37,998 nucleotides of DNA from Rhodobacteraceae bacterium bin131 (lineage in GTDB: Bacteria > Pseudomonadota > Alphaproteobacteria > Rhodobacterales > Rhodobacteraceae), in NCBI GenBank assembly GCA_002239085.1, contig MPNP01000016.1, forward strand, positions 1 to 37,998. The letters are read 5' to 3'. The notes under the pieces were generated by a model. The model saw nothing but the letters and a program-made list of their open reading frames with translations, ran no database searches and had not been told where the DNA came from. A program made the translations under genes and the position numbers. Each line of letters begins with the position of its first letter. Position 1 is the first letter of the stretch. Of the stretch, positions 27,139 through 35,309 are shown piece after piece.

Positions 27139-27342
27139 ATGGCTGTTCAACAAAATAAAGTAAGTCGGGCGCGCAGAAATAATCGTCGTTCACACGATGC
27201 AATCGTAGCAAAACATTTACGTGAATGCGAATCATGTGGGGAAATGAAGCGCCCCCACCATATCTGCCTTAATCCCCAATGCGGCATGTATCGTGGCAAC
27301 CAAGTTCTCTCCTCTGATACTGACGACATTGAAGAAGAATAA
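27139..27342 (+). CDS. rpmF: 50S ribosomal protein L32
   Basis: This 67-residue ribosomal protein starts MAVQQNKVSRARRNNRRSHDA, the typical basic L32 N-terminus. It contains a zinc ribbon, CESCGEMKRPHHICLNPQCGMY, with the spacing CxxC-x9-C-x4-C. L32 sits in the large subunit near the exit region. The gene lies between the DUF177 gene and plsX, an order conserved in much of the bacterial world that links ribosome and lipid synthesis. The tail SSDTDDIEEE is acidic. The gap to plsX is 33 bases. Confidence 0.95.
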   Translation: MAVQQNKVSRARRNNRRSHDAIVAKHLRECESCGEMKRPHHICLNPQCGMYRGNQVLSSDTDDIEEE

Positions 27343-27375
27343 ATAAACGATTTAAATGGACTTTAGGGGGAAGCC

Positions 27376-28362
27376 ATCACTACGATAGCTATTGACGCCA
27401 TGGGAGGCGACCGGGGTCCACGTGCCGTTTTAGCTGGCATGAATAAGGTTGCAAAAAAATTCCCAAATTCTCAATTTATTATTCACGGTGACAAAGCCGC
27501 CATTGCCCCGCCCCTTCAGCGTTACAAATTGTTACGGCAAAGATGCCAAATTAAGCATACCGATCAAGTCGTATCAATGGATGCCAAACCAAGCCAAATT
27601 ATTCGCAATGGTCGCGATAGTTCCATGTGGAAAACGATTGAATCTCTCAAAGAAGGTTTTTCAACCGTTGCCGTTTCCTGCGGTAACACTGGAGCTCTTG
27701 TGGCCACATCTTTATTTAATCTCAAAAAATCTCCTGGTGTATCCCGGCCGGCCATAGCCTGCTTGTGTCCTTCTTCTAATCCCGCAGGTTACAATGTTTT
27801 GCTTGACGCCGGAGCAGATATTAGAGCAAACAAAGATGATCTGCTCTGCTTTTCGATTCTTGGGAATCAGTTTGCCAAATATGGTCTATCTATCAATAAT
27901 CCAAGGGTTGGGATACTCAATGTTGGTACCGAATCACACAAAGGACGACCTGAAATCAAAGCCGCTTACGATCTCGTCAATCAGATTCAGGAAAATTATG
28001 GCTTTGAATTTGTTGGCTTCGTCGAGGGAACAGATATTTTTTCATCCGCCGTTGATGTGATTGTTACCGATGGCTTCACTGGTAATACGGCAATAAAAAG
28101 TTCCGAAGGTGCGGCATTAGTTATTAGGAAAAACCTGAGAGAAGCCTTCCAATATACACCTTTTTCGCGAATTGGAGGCTTTTTTGCATATACTTCTCTT
28201 CGCCGCTTTTTTAAAAAAATAGATCCTCGTCAGTCGAACGGAGGTGTCTTGCTTGGTCTTGAGGGCGTCGTAATTAAATCGCACGGTGGATCAGATCCTG
28301 TTGGGATTGCTGCAGCCATAACACTCGGATTGAAATTAGCAAATTCAAAAAATTTATGCTAG
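27376..28362 (+). CDS. plsX: Phosphate acyltransferase PlsX, probably starting at a non-canonical AUC codon
   Basis: PlsX turns acyl-ACP into acyl-phosphate for phospholipid synthesis. Conserved parts include DAMGGDRGP, the CGNTGALVATSLFNL block and GFTGNTAIKSSEGA. Family members begin like M.TIAIDAMGGD. Here the frame reads ITTIAIDAMGGD, with the isoleucine codon ATC (27376) where the initiator should be and AGGGGG five bases before it. The first in-frame ATG (27400) would remove the first beta-strand, and GTG or TTG codons are absent in between. I therefore place the start at ATC, giving 328 residues, close to the family's usual 330-350. An error or mutation of an ATG is the alternative. 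It lies 33 bases after rpmF and 51 before fabH. Confidence 0.88.
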   Translation: MTTIAIDAMGGDRGPRAVLAGMNKVAKKFPNSQFIIHGDKAAIAPPLQRYKLLRQRCQIKHTDQVVSMDAKPSQIIRNGRDSSMWKTIESLKEGFSTVAVSCGNTGALVATSLFNLKKSPGVSRPAIACLCPSSNPAGYNVLLDAGADIRANKDDLLCFSILGNQFAKYGLSINNPRVGILNVGTESHKGRPEIKAAYDLVNQIQENYGFEFVGFVEGTDIFSSAVDVIVTDGFTGNTAIKSSEGAALVIRKNLREAFQYTPFSRIGGFFAYTSLRRFFKKIDPRQSNGGVLLGLEGVVIKSHGGSDPVGIAAAITLGLKLANSKNLC

Positions 28363-28413
28363 TTTCATACTCTTGACATATTCGTTTACATGAAGTTTAG
28401 ATAAACCTGATTT

Positions 28414-29388
28414 ATGCCTACCTACAGTTCTGTAATCACTGGGACGGGGCACCATCTCCCAAAGAGAGTCATCGCCAACAGTTATTTTGAAGACAAACTA
28501 GACACCTCAGACGAGTGGATTATTACGCGTACGGGAATCAAGCAAAGATACTTTGCCGACCATGAGGAAACGACATCAACACTTGGTATTGAGGCAGCAA
28601 AGAAAGCCATTAGTGATAGTGGGGTCGCACTCTCAGATATAGACCTAATTCTTGTAGCAACCTCAACCCCTGATTTAACTTTTCCTTCAGTGGCAACCCA
28701 AATTCAAGCTGGATTGGGTATTGAAAAAGGGTGTGCCTTTGATATCCAGGCCGTCTGTGCCGGATTTGTTTTTGCTGTAGCGAATGCCAATGCTCTAATC
28801 AAGGCCGGTGAGGCGACCAAAGCTCTCGTCATTGGGACTGAGACCTTCTCCCGTATACTTGATCAAAAAGATCGGTCAACTTGTATTCTATTCGGTGATG
28901 GTGCTGGGGCAATTGTTCTTGAAAAAACCGAAGTGGTTGATGATGGAAAACAAGCTGGAATCTTGGCTACAGATCTTAATTCTAACGGCCGCTACCGTGA
29001 ATTGCTTTATGTTGATGGTGGTGTTTCAAGCACCCAGACTACAGGATATTTACGCATGCAAGGGCGCGAAGTTTTTCGACATGCCGTCAATAAATTGGTT
29101 TCTTCTTCTGAACGGGTCATGAACAAAGCAAATCTAGACACAATTGACTGGGCTGTCCCCCATCAAGCTAATTTTCGTATCATCCAACAAACCTCTCAAC
29201 GGTTGAATTTGGATAAAGATAAAGTGATCCTAACTTTGGATAAACTTGGCAACACATCGGCGGCTTCAATCCCGATTTCTCTCTCAATAACCAATCAAGA
29301 GGGTAAATTCAAACCAGGGGATATCATTTTATCACATGCCATCGGCGGGGGTTTTTGCTGGGGTTCATTTGTGTTTAGATGGCAATAG
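28414..29388 (+). CDS. fabH: 3-oxoacyl-ACP synthase III
   Basis: This 324-residue condensing enzyme joins acetyl-CoA to malonyl-ACP and starts fatty acid synthesis. The catalytic triad is C115 in DIQAVCAGFVFA, H250 in WAVPHQANFRII and N280 in LGNTSAASIPI. The N-terminal SSVITGTGHHLPKRV and the block SDEWIITRTGIKQRY are canonical, and the protein ends in the usual GGGFCWGSFVFRW. Length is typical. The gene follows plsX by 51 bases, so lipid backbone and chain initiation genes share an operon. The product is cytosolic and is likely feedback-controlled by acyl-ACP as in other bacteria. Confidence 0.96.
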   Translation: MPTYSSVITGTGHHLPKRVIANSYFEDKLDTSDEWIITRTGIKQRYFADHEETTSTLGIEAAKKAISDSGVALSDIDLILVATSTPDLTFPSVATQIQAGLGIEKGCAFDIQAVCAGFVFAVANANALIKAGEATKALVIGTETFSRILDQKDRSTCILFGDGAGAIVLEKTEVVDDGKQAGILATDLNSNGRYRELLYVDGGVSSTQTTGYLRMQGREVFRHAVNKLVSSSERVMNKANLDTIDWAVPHQANFRIIQQTSQRLNLDKDKVILTLDKLGNTSAASIPISLSITNQEGKFKPGDIILSHAIGGGFCWGSFVFRWQ

Positions 29389-29470
29389 AATTAAGATATA
29401 GATAGTGTATCAGTTGTTTTGACTGTAAAACTTAAGGGATTGGATAGCGATTGTTTTTAGGGTCAATGGG

Positions 29471-29761
29471 ATGAATAAAGGGGTTTTTGTTAAACAAGAC
29501 TTGATTAATATTATTCATGAGAAACATGGGCTTTCAAAAAGTGATTGCCGCCGATTAGTTGATCGGATATTTGACGAAATCATCAGCTCCATCGCCACTC
29601 AAGAAAGTGTTAAATTAACTGCCTTTGGAACATTTAAGGTGATTCGTAAAAAAGGTCGTACGATTAAGGACATCAACACGGGTGAATTATTGACCCTACC
29701 CTCAAAATACACGATTAAGTTCATTCCCTCAGAGCAGTTAAAAGAAAAAATCAACGAATGA
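29471..29761 (+). CDS. ihfA: Integration host factor alpha-like nucleoid protein lacking the arm proline
   Basis: This 96-residue protein has the IHF/HU fold: the helical part KQDLINIIHEKHGLSKSDCRRLVDRIFDEI, the strand SVKLTAFGTFKV, the arm and the C-terminal strand KYTIKFIPSEQLKEKI. The GLSK...LVD..F.EI...I pattern and its place between fabH and the MerR gene mark it as IHF alpha rather than HU. In a gap-free comparison with the E. coli sequence known to me, the arm GRNPKTGE is IKDINTGE here, so the proline that wedges into DNA is I68. The usual IHF role is sharp bending of DNA in replication, recombination and transcription, as a heterodimer with IhfB. The altered arm may change bending. 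Confidence 0.85.
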   Translation: MNKGVFVKQDLINIIHEKHGLSKSDCRRLVDRIFDEIISSIATQESVKLTAFGTFKVIRKKGRTIKDINTGELLTLPSKYTIKFIPSEQLKEKINE

Positions 29762-29779
29762 AGTTAACCCATTCAAAAA

Positions 29780-30340
29780 ATGATGCTGACCCAAGACACA
29801 CTTGAACTCAAGACCATAAGTAAGGTCTCTGAACAACTCGGCATTGAAAGGCATACACTTCGATATTGGGAGTCAAAGTTTCCTCAACTTCAACCTGTCA
29901 TCAGAAATCGGCGGCGGTATTATCGTCATCAAGATATTGAATTGATTGAGGTCATCCGAGACCTGAGCCAAAAATTTGGGTATACCCTCAAACGAATTGA
30001 ACGCTTACTTAACGAGGAGGGTTTGGAGGAAGCAAAACGGTTGTTGCAAAATTCTTCAGATACACCGACATCCCCTGATGATTTAATTTCCCTGATTGAT
30101 TCACCCAAAACGATCACGGCAGAATCTTCCCCTGATTTACAATCCGCCGTTGACCAACCCTCCCTTTACCTTAATAAAGAAAGAGTTTCAGGACTGTACA
30201 AAACTATAAATTCTACTGGTTTTGCTTTAAATCTTGATATCAATCGGGTCAATGAAATCAAACTTGACCCTAAACTAAAAGGAGCTTTAGCATCAGTTTT
30301 GGATCGTCTTAAAACGCTTCAAAATCGTATTCAAACTTAA
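29780..30340 (+). CDS. MerR-family transcriptional regulator
   Basis: This 186-residue protein has an N-terminal MerR winged helix (about residues 10-80): LKTISKVSEQLGIERHTLRYWESKFPQLQPVIRNRRRYYRHQDIELI, followed by IRDLSQKFGYTLKRIERLL. The C-terminal 90 residues carry none of the metal-binding cysteines of MerR or SoxR, so the effector is unknown. The short family next to ihfA is common in alphaproteobacteria, and the gene follows ihfA by 18 bases. Targets are not known. Two adjacent ATG codons at 29780 and 29783 are both possible starts. Confidence 0.87.
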   Translation: MMLTQDTLELKTISKVSEQLGIERHTLRYWESKFPQLQPVIRNRRRYYRHQDIELIEVIRDLSQKFGYTLKRIERLLNEEGLEEAKRLLQNSSDTPTSPDDLISLIDSPKTITAESSPDLQSAVDQPSLYLNKERVSGLYKTINSTGFALNLDINRVNEIKLDPKLKGALASVLDRLKTLQNRIQT

Positions 30341-30419
30341 AACAACAAGACAAACGTGTCTACGTATTGCATTAATCATTAGGAAGATTAGTTCTGTAAT
30401 TTAATTCAAACATTAATTT

Positions 30420-30497
30420 CGGGCCATAGCGCAGCTTGGTTAGCGCGTTCGTCTGGGGGACGAGAGGTCGTGAGTTCGAATCTCACTGGCCCGACCA
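30420..30497 (+). tRNA. tRNA-Pro (anticodon GGG), CCA encoded
   Basis: The cloverleaf is complete: acceptor CGGGCCA with TGGCCCG, D-stem GCGC/GCGC, anticodon stem TTCGT/ACGAG around loop CTGGGGG (anticodon GGG, reading CCC and CCU), T-stem GTGAG/CTCAC with loop TTCGAAT, discriminator A and encoded CCA. It lies between the MerR gene and dcd; the dcd start is only 26 bases downstream, so they are probably on one transcript. Confidence 0.95.
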
Positions 30498-30523
30498 TAA
30501 AAGTATTTCAGAATTGAGGTTCA

Positions 30524-31621
30524 GTGTTCGCGGTTGAGGAGCTTGCCAATAAAAAGGGTGTTTTACCTGATCGATATATTCGTTCTTTAATTAACTGTGG
30601 GCATATATTCAGTGCAAATCCTATTGAATCAGATCAAGTTCAACCGGCGAGTTTAGACCTCCGACTTGGACCGATTGCTCACCGGGTTAGAGCTTCGTTT
30701 TTAGCCGACCCAAATGGAACCATAATGGAGCGTATCAGCACCTATGGAATGCACGAAATTAACCTTGCCCAAGGTGCCGTATTAGAAAAAGGGTGTGTGT
30801 ATGTCGTTCCTCTCCAAGAAAGTCTGAATCTTCCAGCCGAAATTGCGGCTTTGGCCAATGCCAAGAGTTCAACGGGGCGGCTTGATTTATTGACTCGATT
30901 GATTACTGATCATTGTACTGAATTTGATCGCATTAAGGGCGGATATTCAGGCCCACTCTATGCCGAGGTTTGTCCAAAATCATTTTCTGTTCTTGTACAA
31001 GAAGGTATCTCATTAAATCAAATTCGATTTAACCTCGGCAAAACTCAATTGTCGCAAAGTGATTTTCAGTTCCTTCAATCCCACAACAACTATAATTCCG
31101 CCACGACTGATTTTAACAAAGGACTGTTGTTCTCAGTGGACCTTGAGCTGGAGAGGGAAATCGTGGGATATCGTGCTAAAGCCCATACCGGAATTGTTGA
31201 TCTGAGAAAAACCAACTATCATGATCATAAGCAATTCTGGGATCCAGTTTATGCAGAAAACTCCGAACTCATCCTTGACCCAAGTTCTTTTTACATTCTC
31301 ACGAGCCGTGAAGAGGTCGTAATTCCGCCAGGTTTTGCCGCTGAAATGGAACCCTATCTGCCGATGGTCGGTGAATTTCGAGTCCATTATGCAGGATTTT
31401 TTGATCCTGGTTTTGGGCATGGAGGGTCGCATGGCAAAGGGTCACGTGGTGTTTTAGAAGTTCGTTGCCATGAAGTTCCTTTTTTACTTGTCCACGGACA
31501 AAATGTTGGTCGGTTAATGTTTGAAAAGATGCTAGAACCTCCACAGACTCCCTATGGATTAAAGTCCCATTCAAACTACCAAGGGCAGAAACTTAAGTTA
31601 TCCAAGCACTTTAAAACTTAA
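30524..31621 (+). CDS. dcd: 2'-deoxycytidine 5'-triphosphate deaminase, long two-domain type
   Basis: This 365-residue enzyme deaminates dCTP to dUTP on the way to dTTP. It is about twice the length of the E. coli Dcd (193), a form common in alphaproteobacteria, with two dUTPase-like domains. The first half contains IQPxSLDLRLG-type VQPASLDLRLGPIAHRVRA and LANAKSSTGRLDLLTRLI; the second has VGYRAKAHTGIVDLRK and GFFDPGFGHGG. The start is GTG at 30524 with GAGG four bases upstream. It follows the tRNA-Pro gene and meets nagZ convergently with ten bases between stops. The nucleotide-pool function fits with dgt a few genes away. Confidence 0.9.
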   Translation: MFAVEELANKKGVLPDRYIRSLINCGHIFSANPIESDQVQPASLDLRLGPIAHRVRASFLADPNGTIMERISTYGMHEINLAQGAVLEKGCVYVVPLQESLNLPAEIAALANAKSSTGRLDLLTRLITDHCTEFDRIKGGYSGPLYAEVCPKSFSVLVQEGISLNQIRFNLGKTQLSQSDFQFLQSHNNYNSATTDFNKGLLFSVDLELEREIVGYRAKAHTGIVDLRKTNYHDHKQFWDPVYAENSELILDPSSFYILTSREEVVIPPGFAAEMEPYLPMVGEFRVHYAGFFDPGFGHGGSHGKGSRGVLEVRCHEVPFLLVHGQNVGRLMFEKMLEPPQTPYGLKSHSNYQGQKLKLSKHFKT

Positions 31622-31631
31622 ACAGATTGAT

Positions 31632-32645
31632 TCAGGATGTCAATGTATCCATGATTTCCTGATGCCGCTCTTCAAGTAATTCAACGTCTATTGGTAGAGG
31701 CTTTATTCGAGATTCTAGTAATTGCTTTGCTTTGGTATCAAAGATGGGCTGCTTGACGTGATGGGCTGCTGCTACTTGCATCATCTCGTTCATATTTCCG
31801 TTACCGTGAAGAATAATATCACACCCTGCGTTGAATGCCCTTTCAGCCCGACTTAGCATATCTCCTTTCAGTGCAGACATAGTTAAGTCATCAGTCATCA
31901 GAAGTCCCTTAAAGCCGATTTCTTCACGAATTAGGGAGATTATCTTTGGCGATAAAGTTGCTGGCAAATCAGCATCCAGCTCAGAATACAACACATGAGC
32001 AGTCATCCCCAAGGAGAGGTCATTCAGCTCCTTAAACACCTGAAAATCATTGGCTTTTAAATCCTCAAGGGATTTGTTGCATACTGGTAAAGTTTTATGA
32101 CTATCACTCCGTGTGCTGCCATGACCGGGGATATGTTTAAGCACCGGGTAGATTCCACTAGTTAGACAACTATCTGCGACCTTTCTTGCCACTTCACTCA
32201 CTACTTCAGGTCGTGTTCCATAGCAACGATTTTTTAAAATTGGGTGGGTTTGAGCAAAGGCAATATCACCCAGCGGAACGCAGTTCGTATCAATACCCAA
32301 TGCTATCAGTTCACTTGCAATCAATTGATAACGAATCCCCATTGCCTCTTTGGCCAACCCTAGAGGTAACTTTTGACAAATTTCCAAGGGCGGAATCCAT
32401 GTTTTCCAAATTGGTGAAGTCAATCTCTCCACCCTTCCACCTTCTTGGTCAATTAGGACTAAGGCATGATATCCAACTGTTTGACGAAGCGCGTTGACTA
32501 GTTGCGTAATTTGGTCTTTATCACGAAGGTTACGAGTAAATAGAATAAAGCCAACGGGTTTGGTCTCGCGGAAAAAATCCCTCTCTTGCTTTGACAGGGA
32601 AATCCCTTTACAACCAAAAATATAAGGATTAATCAAGGGATTCAC
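31632..32645 (-). CDS. nagZ: Beta-N-acetylhexosaminidase (glycoside hydrolase family 3)
   Basis: This enzyme of about 337 residues removes GlcNAc from muropeptides during peptidoglycan recycling in the cytosol. It has LIDQEGGRVERL, the signature KHIPGHGSTRSDSHKTLP with the catalytic D-x-H dyad in its flexible loop, and MTDDLTMSALKG with the nucleophile aspartate. The frame opens at TTG 32666, but GTG at 32645 overlaps the SPOR gene stop as GTGA, a normal coupled start, and still leaves the conserved LINPYIFGCKG beginning. It has no signal peptide, as expected. It is the last gene of the dgt-argS-SPOR-nagZ run. Confidence 0.92.
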   Translation of the reverse strand: MNPLINPYIFGCKGISLSKQERDFFRETKPVGFILFTRNLRDKDQITQLVNALRQTVGYHALVLIDQEGGRVERLTSPIWKTWIPPLEICQKLPLGLAKEAMGIRYQLIASELIALGIDTNCVPLGDIAFAQTHPILKNRCYGTRPEVVSEVARKVADSCLTSGIYPVLKHIPGHGSTRSDSHKTLPVCNKSLEDLKANDFQVFKELNDLSLGMTAHVLYSELDADLPATLSPKIISLIREEIGFKGLLMTDDLTMSALKGDMLSRAERAFNAGCDIILHGNGNMNEMMQVAAAHHVKQPIFDTKAKQLLESRIKPLPIDVELLEERHQEIMDTLTS

Positions 32646-33439
32646 TTGAACGTTATGGGAGTACAAAACTGATATCCGCCTGCTAAAATTTGATTACAAA
32701 ATTCCTGGACATCCTCCAATTGAGAAAAGCCCAATCCATGGAGACGGAAAGAATACTTTTCGTCTTCTTCAAATCGGAATATAACCCAATCTTTTTTATC
32801 CAGTACTGAAGCATGGTTTTGGCTGAATTCCAACCACTGATTATTCGCTAAAACCCGATCTGGAAAGGAACCTAAATAAGCCATAATTGTTCCCCGAGGT
32901 ACATCATCGGGATTTAGCTGCTGACCCGGTCGTGGGGAGCGATTTATCTGAGGCCTTACCTCTTCTGTTGAGGTGATTCCAGACGCGTATTCAGCAAAAA
33001 ATTCATCTAGAATATCTTGAGCCGTTTTATTTTCAATTGTCCCCATACCAGTTATTGACTGAATATCTTCAAGCCTTAATCCTCTTTCATTGAGGGACTT
33101 GGCATCAGGGGGAAGTGTTGCCGGGGGAAGTGCGAAATTGTTTACTTCTAATTTTTCAGGGTCAAAACCGACTCCTTCAACGAGGTCATTAATCGGTAGA
33201 TTCGTAAATTCAATTTCTTTTCCACCGCGTTCAACAGGCCGCTCCCACAGAGGGCCTCTAGCCTCGATTAATTGCGGTTGGCCATCACTAAAATAACCTT
33301 TTGTGGATAAATATTGATAAGCGAAATAGCCAATCCCCGAAACAACCATTAATCCAAGTACGATAAAAAATATCTGAACGATGCGGATTGGATTAATTCG
33401 ACGCGCTTGTCGATAACTTAGACCCTTATCGGTGTCCAT
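32642..33439 (-). CDS. Inner membrane protein with C-terminal SPOR (peptidoglycan-binding) domain
   Basis: This 265-residue protein has a short cytoplasmic basic N-terminus, one membrane helix (about residues 20-43) and a periplasmic part. The segment PQLIEARGPLWERPVERGGKEIEF is typical of alphaproteobacterial SPOR proteins. A linker rich in proline and acidic residues follows. The last 80 residues, AYLGSFPDRVLANNQWLEF to QILAGGYQFCTPITF, form the SPOR domain, with the paired cysteines and aromatic residues of the family. SPOR domains bind glycan strands lacking stem peptides at the division site, so a role at the septum is likely. It is encoded between argS and nagZ and overlaps nagZ by four bases. 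Confidence 0.87.
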   Translation of the reverse strand: MDTDKGLSYRQARRINPIRIVQIFFIVLGLMVVSGIGYFAYQYLSTKGYFSDGQPQLIEARGPLWERPVERGGKEIEFTNLPINDLVEGVGFDPEKLEVNNFALPPATLPPDAKSLNERGLRLEDIQSITGMGTIENKTAQDILDEFFAEYASGITSTEEVRPQINRSPRPGQQLNPDDVPRGTIMAYLGSFPDRVLANNQWLEFSQNHASVLDKKDWVIFRFEEDEKYSFRLHGLGFSQLEDVQEFCNQILAGGYQFCTPITFK

Positions 33440-33464
33440 TATTGTATCCCGAAATGCGTTTGTA

Positions 33465-35222
33465 TTACATCTTAATTATCGGTTTTACACCGAGAATGCC
33501 TAATCCTAAAGCGATGATTATACCGGTCGCACGAGCCATAGCCAAACCTGCCATAGTATGACTATAATTGTTCGGTTGGAGTATTCGCAAATTAATATTA
33601 TCTTGACCTTGAGTCCAGAAGGCGTGAAACTCAGAAGCTAGATCAACAAGGTAAAAGGCAATCCTATGCGGTTCTGTATGCTTTGAAGCCAACTTAATTA
33701 CACGCGGCCATTCTGCAAGGCGGCGAATAAAACGAATGTGCTCAGGGGCTGCAAGTAATTCAAAGTCAGCCTTACTCAAAGCTATATCATCGGGTTTCTT
33801 GCCTTCTTCAGAAGCTCGATTCAGTAGAGAACAGATTCTCGCATGGGCATATTGAACATAAAACACTGGGTTGTCTTTTGACTGTTCCTGAACTTTTTGA
33901 AAGTCAAAGTCCAACGCCATATCATTTTTTCGCATGAGCATAACAAATCTTGTCACATCTGCTCCGACAGCATTTAATGCTTCGCTTTGCATGACAAAAT
34001 TGCCAGCCCTTTTGGACATTTTTGCTTTTTCACCGCCCTCTATTACATTCACAAGTTGAATGAGTTTGACCGTGTAGTCAACTTTCCCTTCTGAAAGGGC
34101 TTTAACAACCGCTTTAAGTCGCTTCACGTAGCCCCCGTGATCATGCCCCAATATATTAATGAGTGTGGAATATCCACGGGAGATCTTATCATAATGGTAG
34201 GCTATATCTGGGGCAAAGTAGGTCCAGCTTCCATCAGCTTTTTTTATCGGACGGTCAACATCATCGCCAAATTGGGTCGATTTAAATAAAGTTTGCTGAC
34301 GAGGTTCCCAGTCATCCAATTTTTTGCCTTTGGGAGGCGGAAGGGAACCTTCATAAATCATTCCCATTTTTTCAAGTCTAGCTAACGACTCTTCAACACG
34401 TTGGTCATTGTAGAGTTGTTTTTCATGAACAAAGTTATCAAAATGAACTCCGAGTTGTTCAAGTTCATTTTTAATAATTTGAAGCAGGTGGCTAATGGAT
34501 AAGTCTTTTACTTTTTCAAGCCATTGGTCTTCTTGTTTACCCAGTAATTCACTACCGAATTTATTTTTGAGTTTAATTCCCAACTCTTCAATGTAACTCC
34601 CCGAATAATAATCTCCAGGAGATTTTTCCATTGCCTCATTTGCATTCCGTCCATGTTCTTTTTCATACGCTCGAAAAGCTGAACGAGCGAGGGTATCAAC
34701 CTGTGCCCCTCCATCATTAACATAGTATTCGCGTGTTACTTTATATCCTGTAAATTCAAGCAGACGTGCGAGGGTATCTCCAAAGACCGCTCCACGAGTA
34801 TGACCAATATGTAATGGTCCAGTGGGGTTGGCAGAAACAAACTCAAGATTAATTGCTTTTCCCTTTCCTAAATCAGCCCTTCCAAATTGGCTTGGGTCAT
34901 TTAAAATGGTGCCAATGACATTCTGCCATAATTGCGGATCTAATCTTAGATTAACAAAACCTGGATGGGCGATCGTAGCTTCTGCAACACCTTCAAGATT
35001 ATTGAGCTTATTGGCGATGTGCTCGGCTAAATGAATCGATTCTAGTTTTGAAAATCGTGCAAGGATAATTGCCGCATTAGTCGAGAGCTCACCGAAATTG
35101 TCGTTTTTGGGACGCTCAAGGGAAATAAGTTCAAGGCTACATTCCTGACTTAGAATACCTTCTTCCTGCAAAATTTTTAGTTGGTCAATTATCTTGCATT
35201 TTAATTCTGAATAAATATCCAT
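33465..35222 (-). CDS. argS: Arginine-tRNA ligase
   Basis: This 585-residue class I synthetase charges tRNA-Arg. HIGH is at residues 138-141 in NPTGPLHIGHTRGAVFGD, and KMSK at 401-404 in EKAKMSKRAGNFV. The N-terminal Add-1 domain (LSQECSLELISLERPKNDNFGELSTNAAIILAR) and the C-terminal anticodon-binding domain (DNPVFYVQYAHARI onward, ending in GLAMARATGIIIALGLGILGVKPI) are complete. Length is typical. It sits between dgt and the SPOR gene on the minus strand; the gap to the SPOR gene is 25 bases and to dgt about 87 bases. Confidence 0.96.
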   Translation of the reverse strand: MDIYSELKCKIIDQLKILQEEGILSQECSLELISLERPKNDNFGELSTNAAIILARFSKLESIHLAEHIANKLNNLEGVAEATIAHPGFVNLRLDPQLWQNVIGTILNDPSQFGRADLGKGKAINLEFVSANPTGPLHIGHTRGAVFGDTLARLLEFTGYKVTREYYVNDGGAQVDTLARSAFRAYEKEHGRNANEAMEKSPGDYYSGSYIEELGIKLKNKFGSELLGKQEDQWLEKVKDLSISHLLQIIKNELEQLGVHFDNFVHEKQLYNDQRVEESLARLEKMGMIYEGSLPPPKGKKLDDWEPRQQTLFKSTQFGDDVDRPIKKADGSWTYFAPDIAYHYDKISRGYSTLINILGHDHGGYVKRLKAVVKALSEGKVDYTVKLIQLVNVIEGGEKAKMSKRAGNFVMQSEALNAVGADVTRFVMLMRKNDMALDFDFQKVQEQSKDNPVFYVQYAHARICSLLNRASEEGKKPDDIALSKADFELLAAPEHIRFIRRLAEWPRVIKLASKHTEPHRIAFYLVDLASEFHAFWTQGQDNINLRILQPNNYSHTMAGLAMARATGIIIALGLGILGVKPIIKM

Positions 35223-35309
35223 GTTTTATAATTCAATCCTTTTTCTACTGGTACAACTGACTTACAACAAGGCCAACAACACTTCCCAAAAATGGGATTT
35301 GAAAATGTA

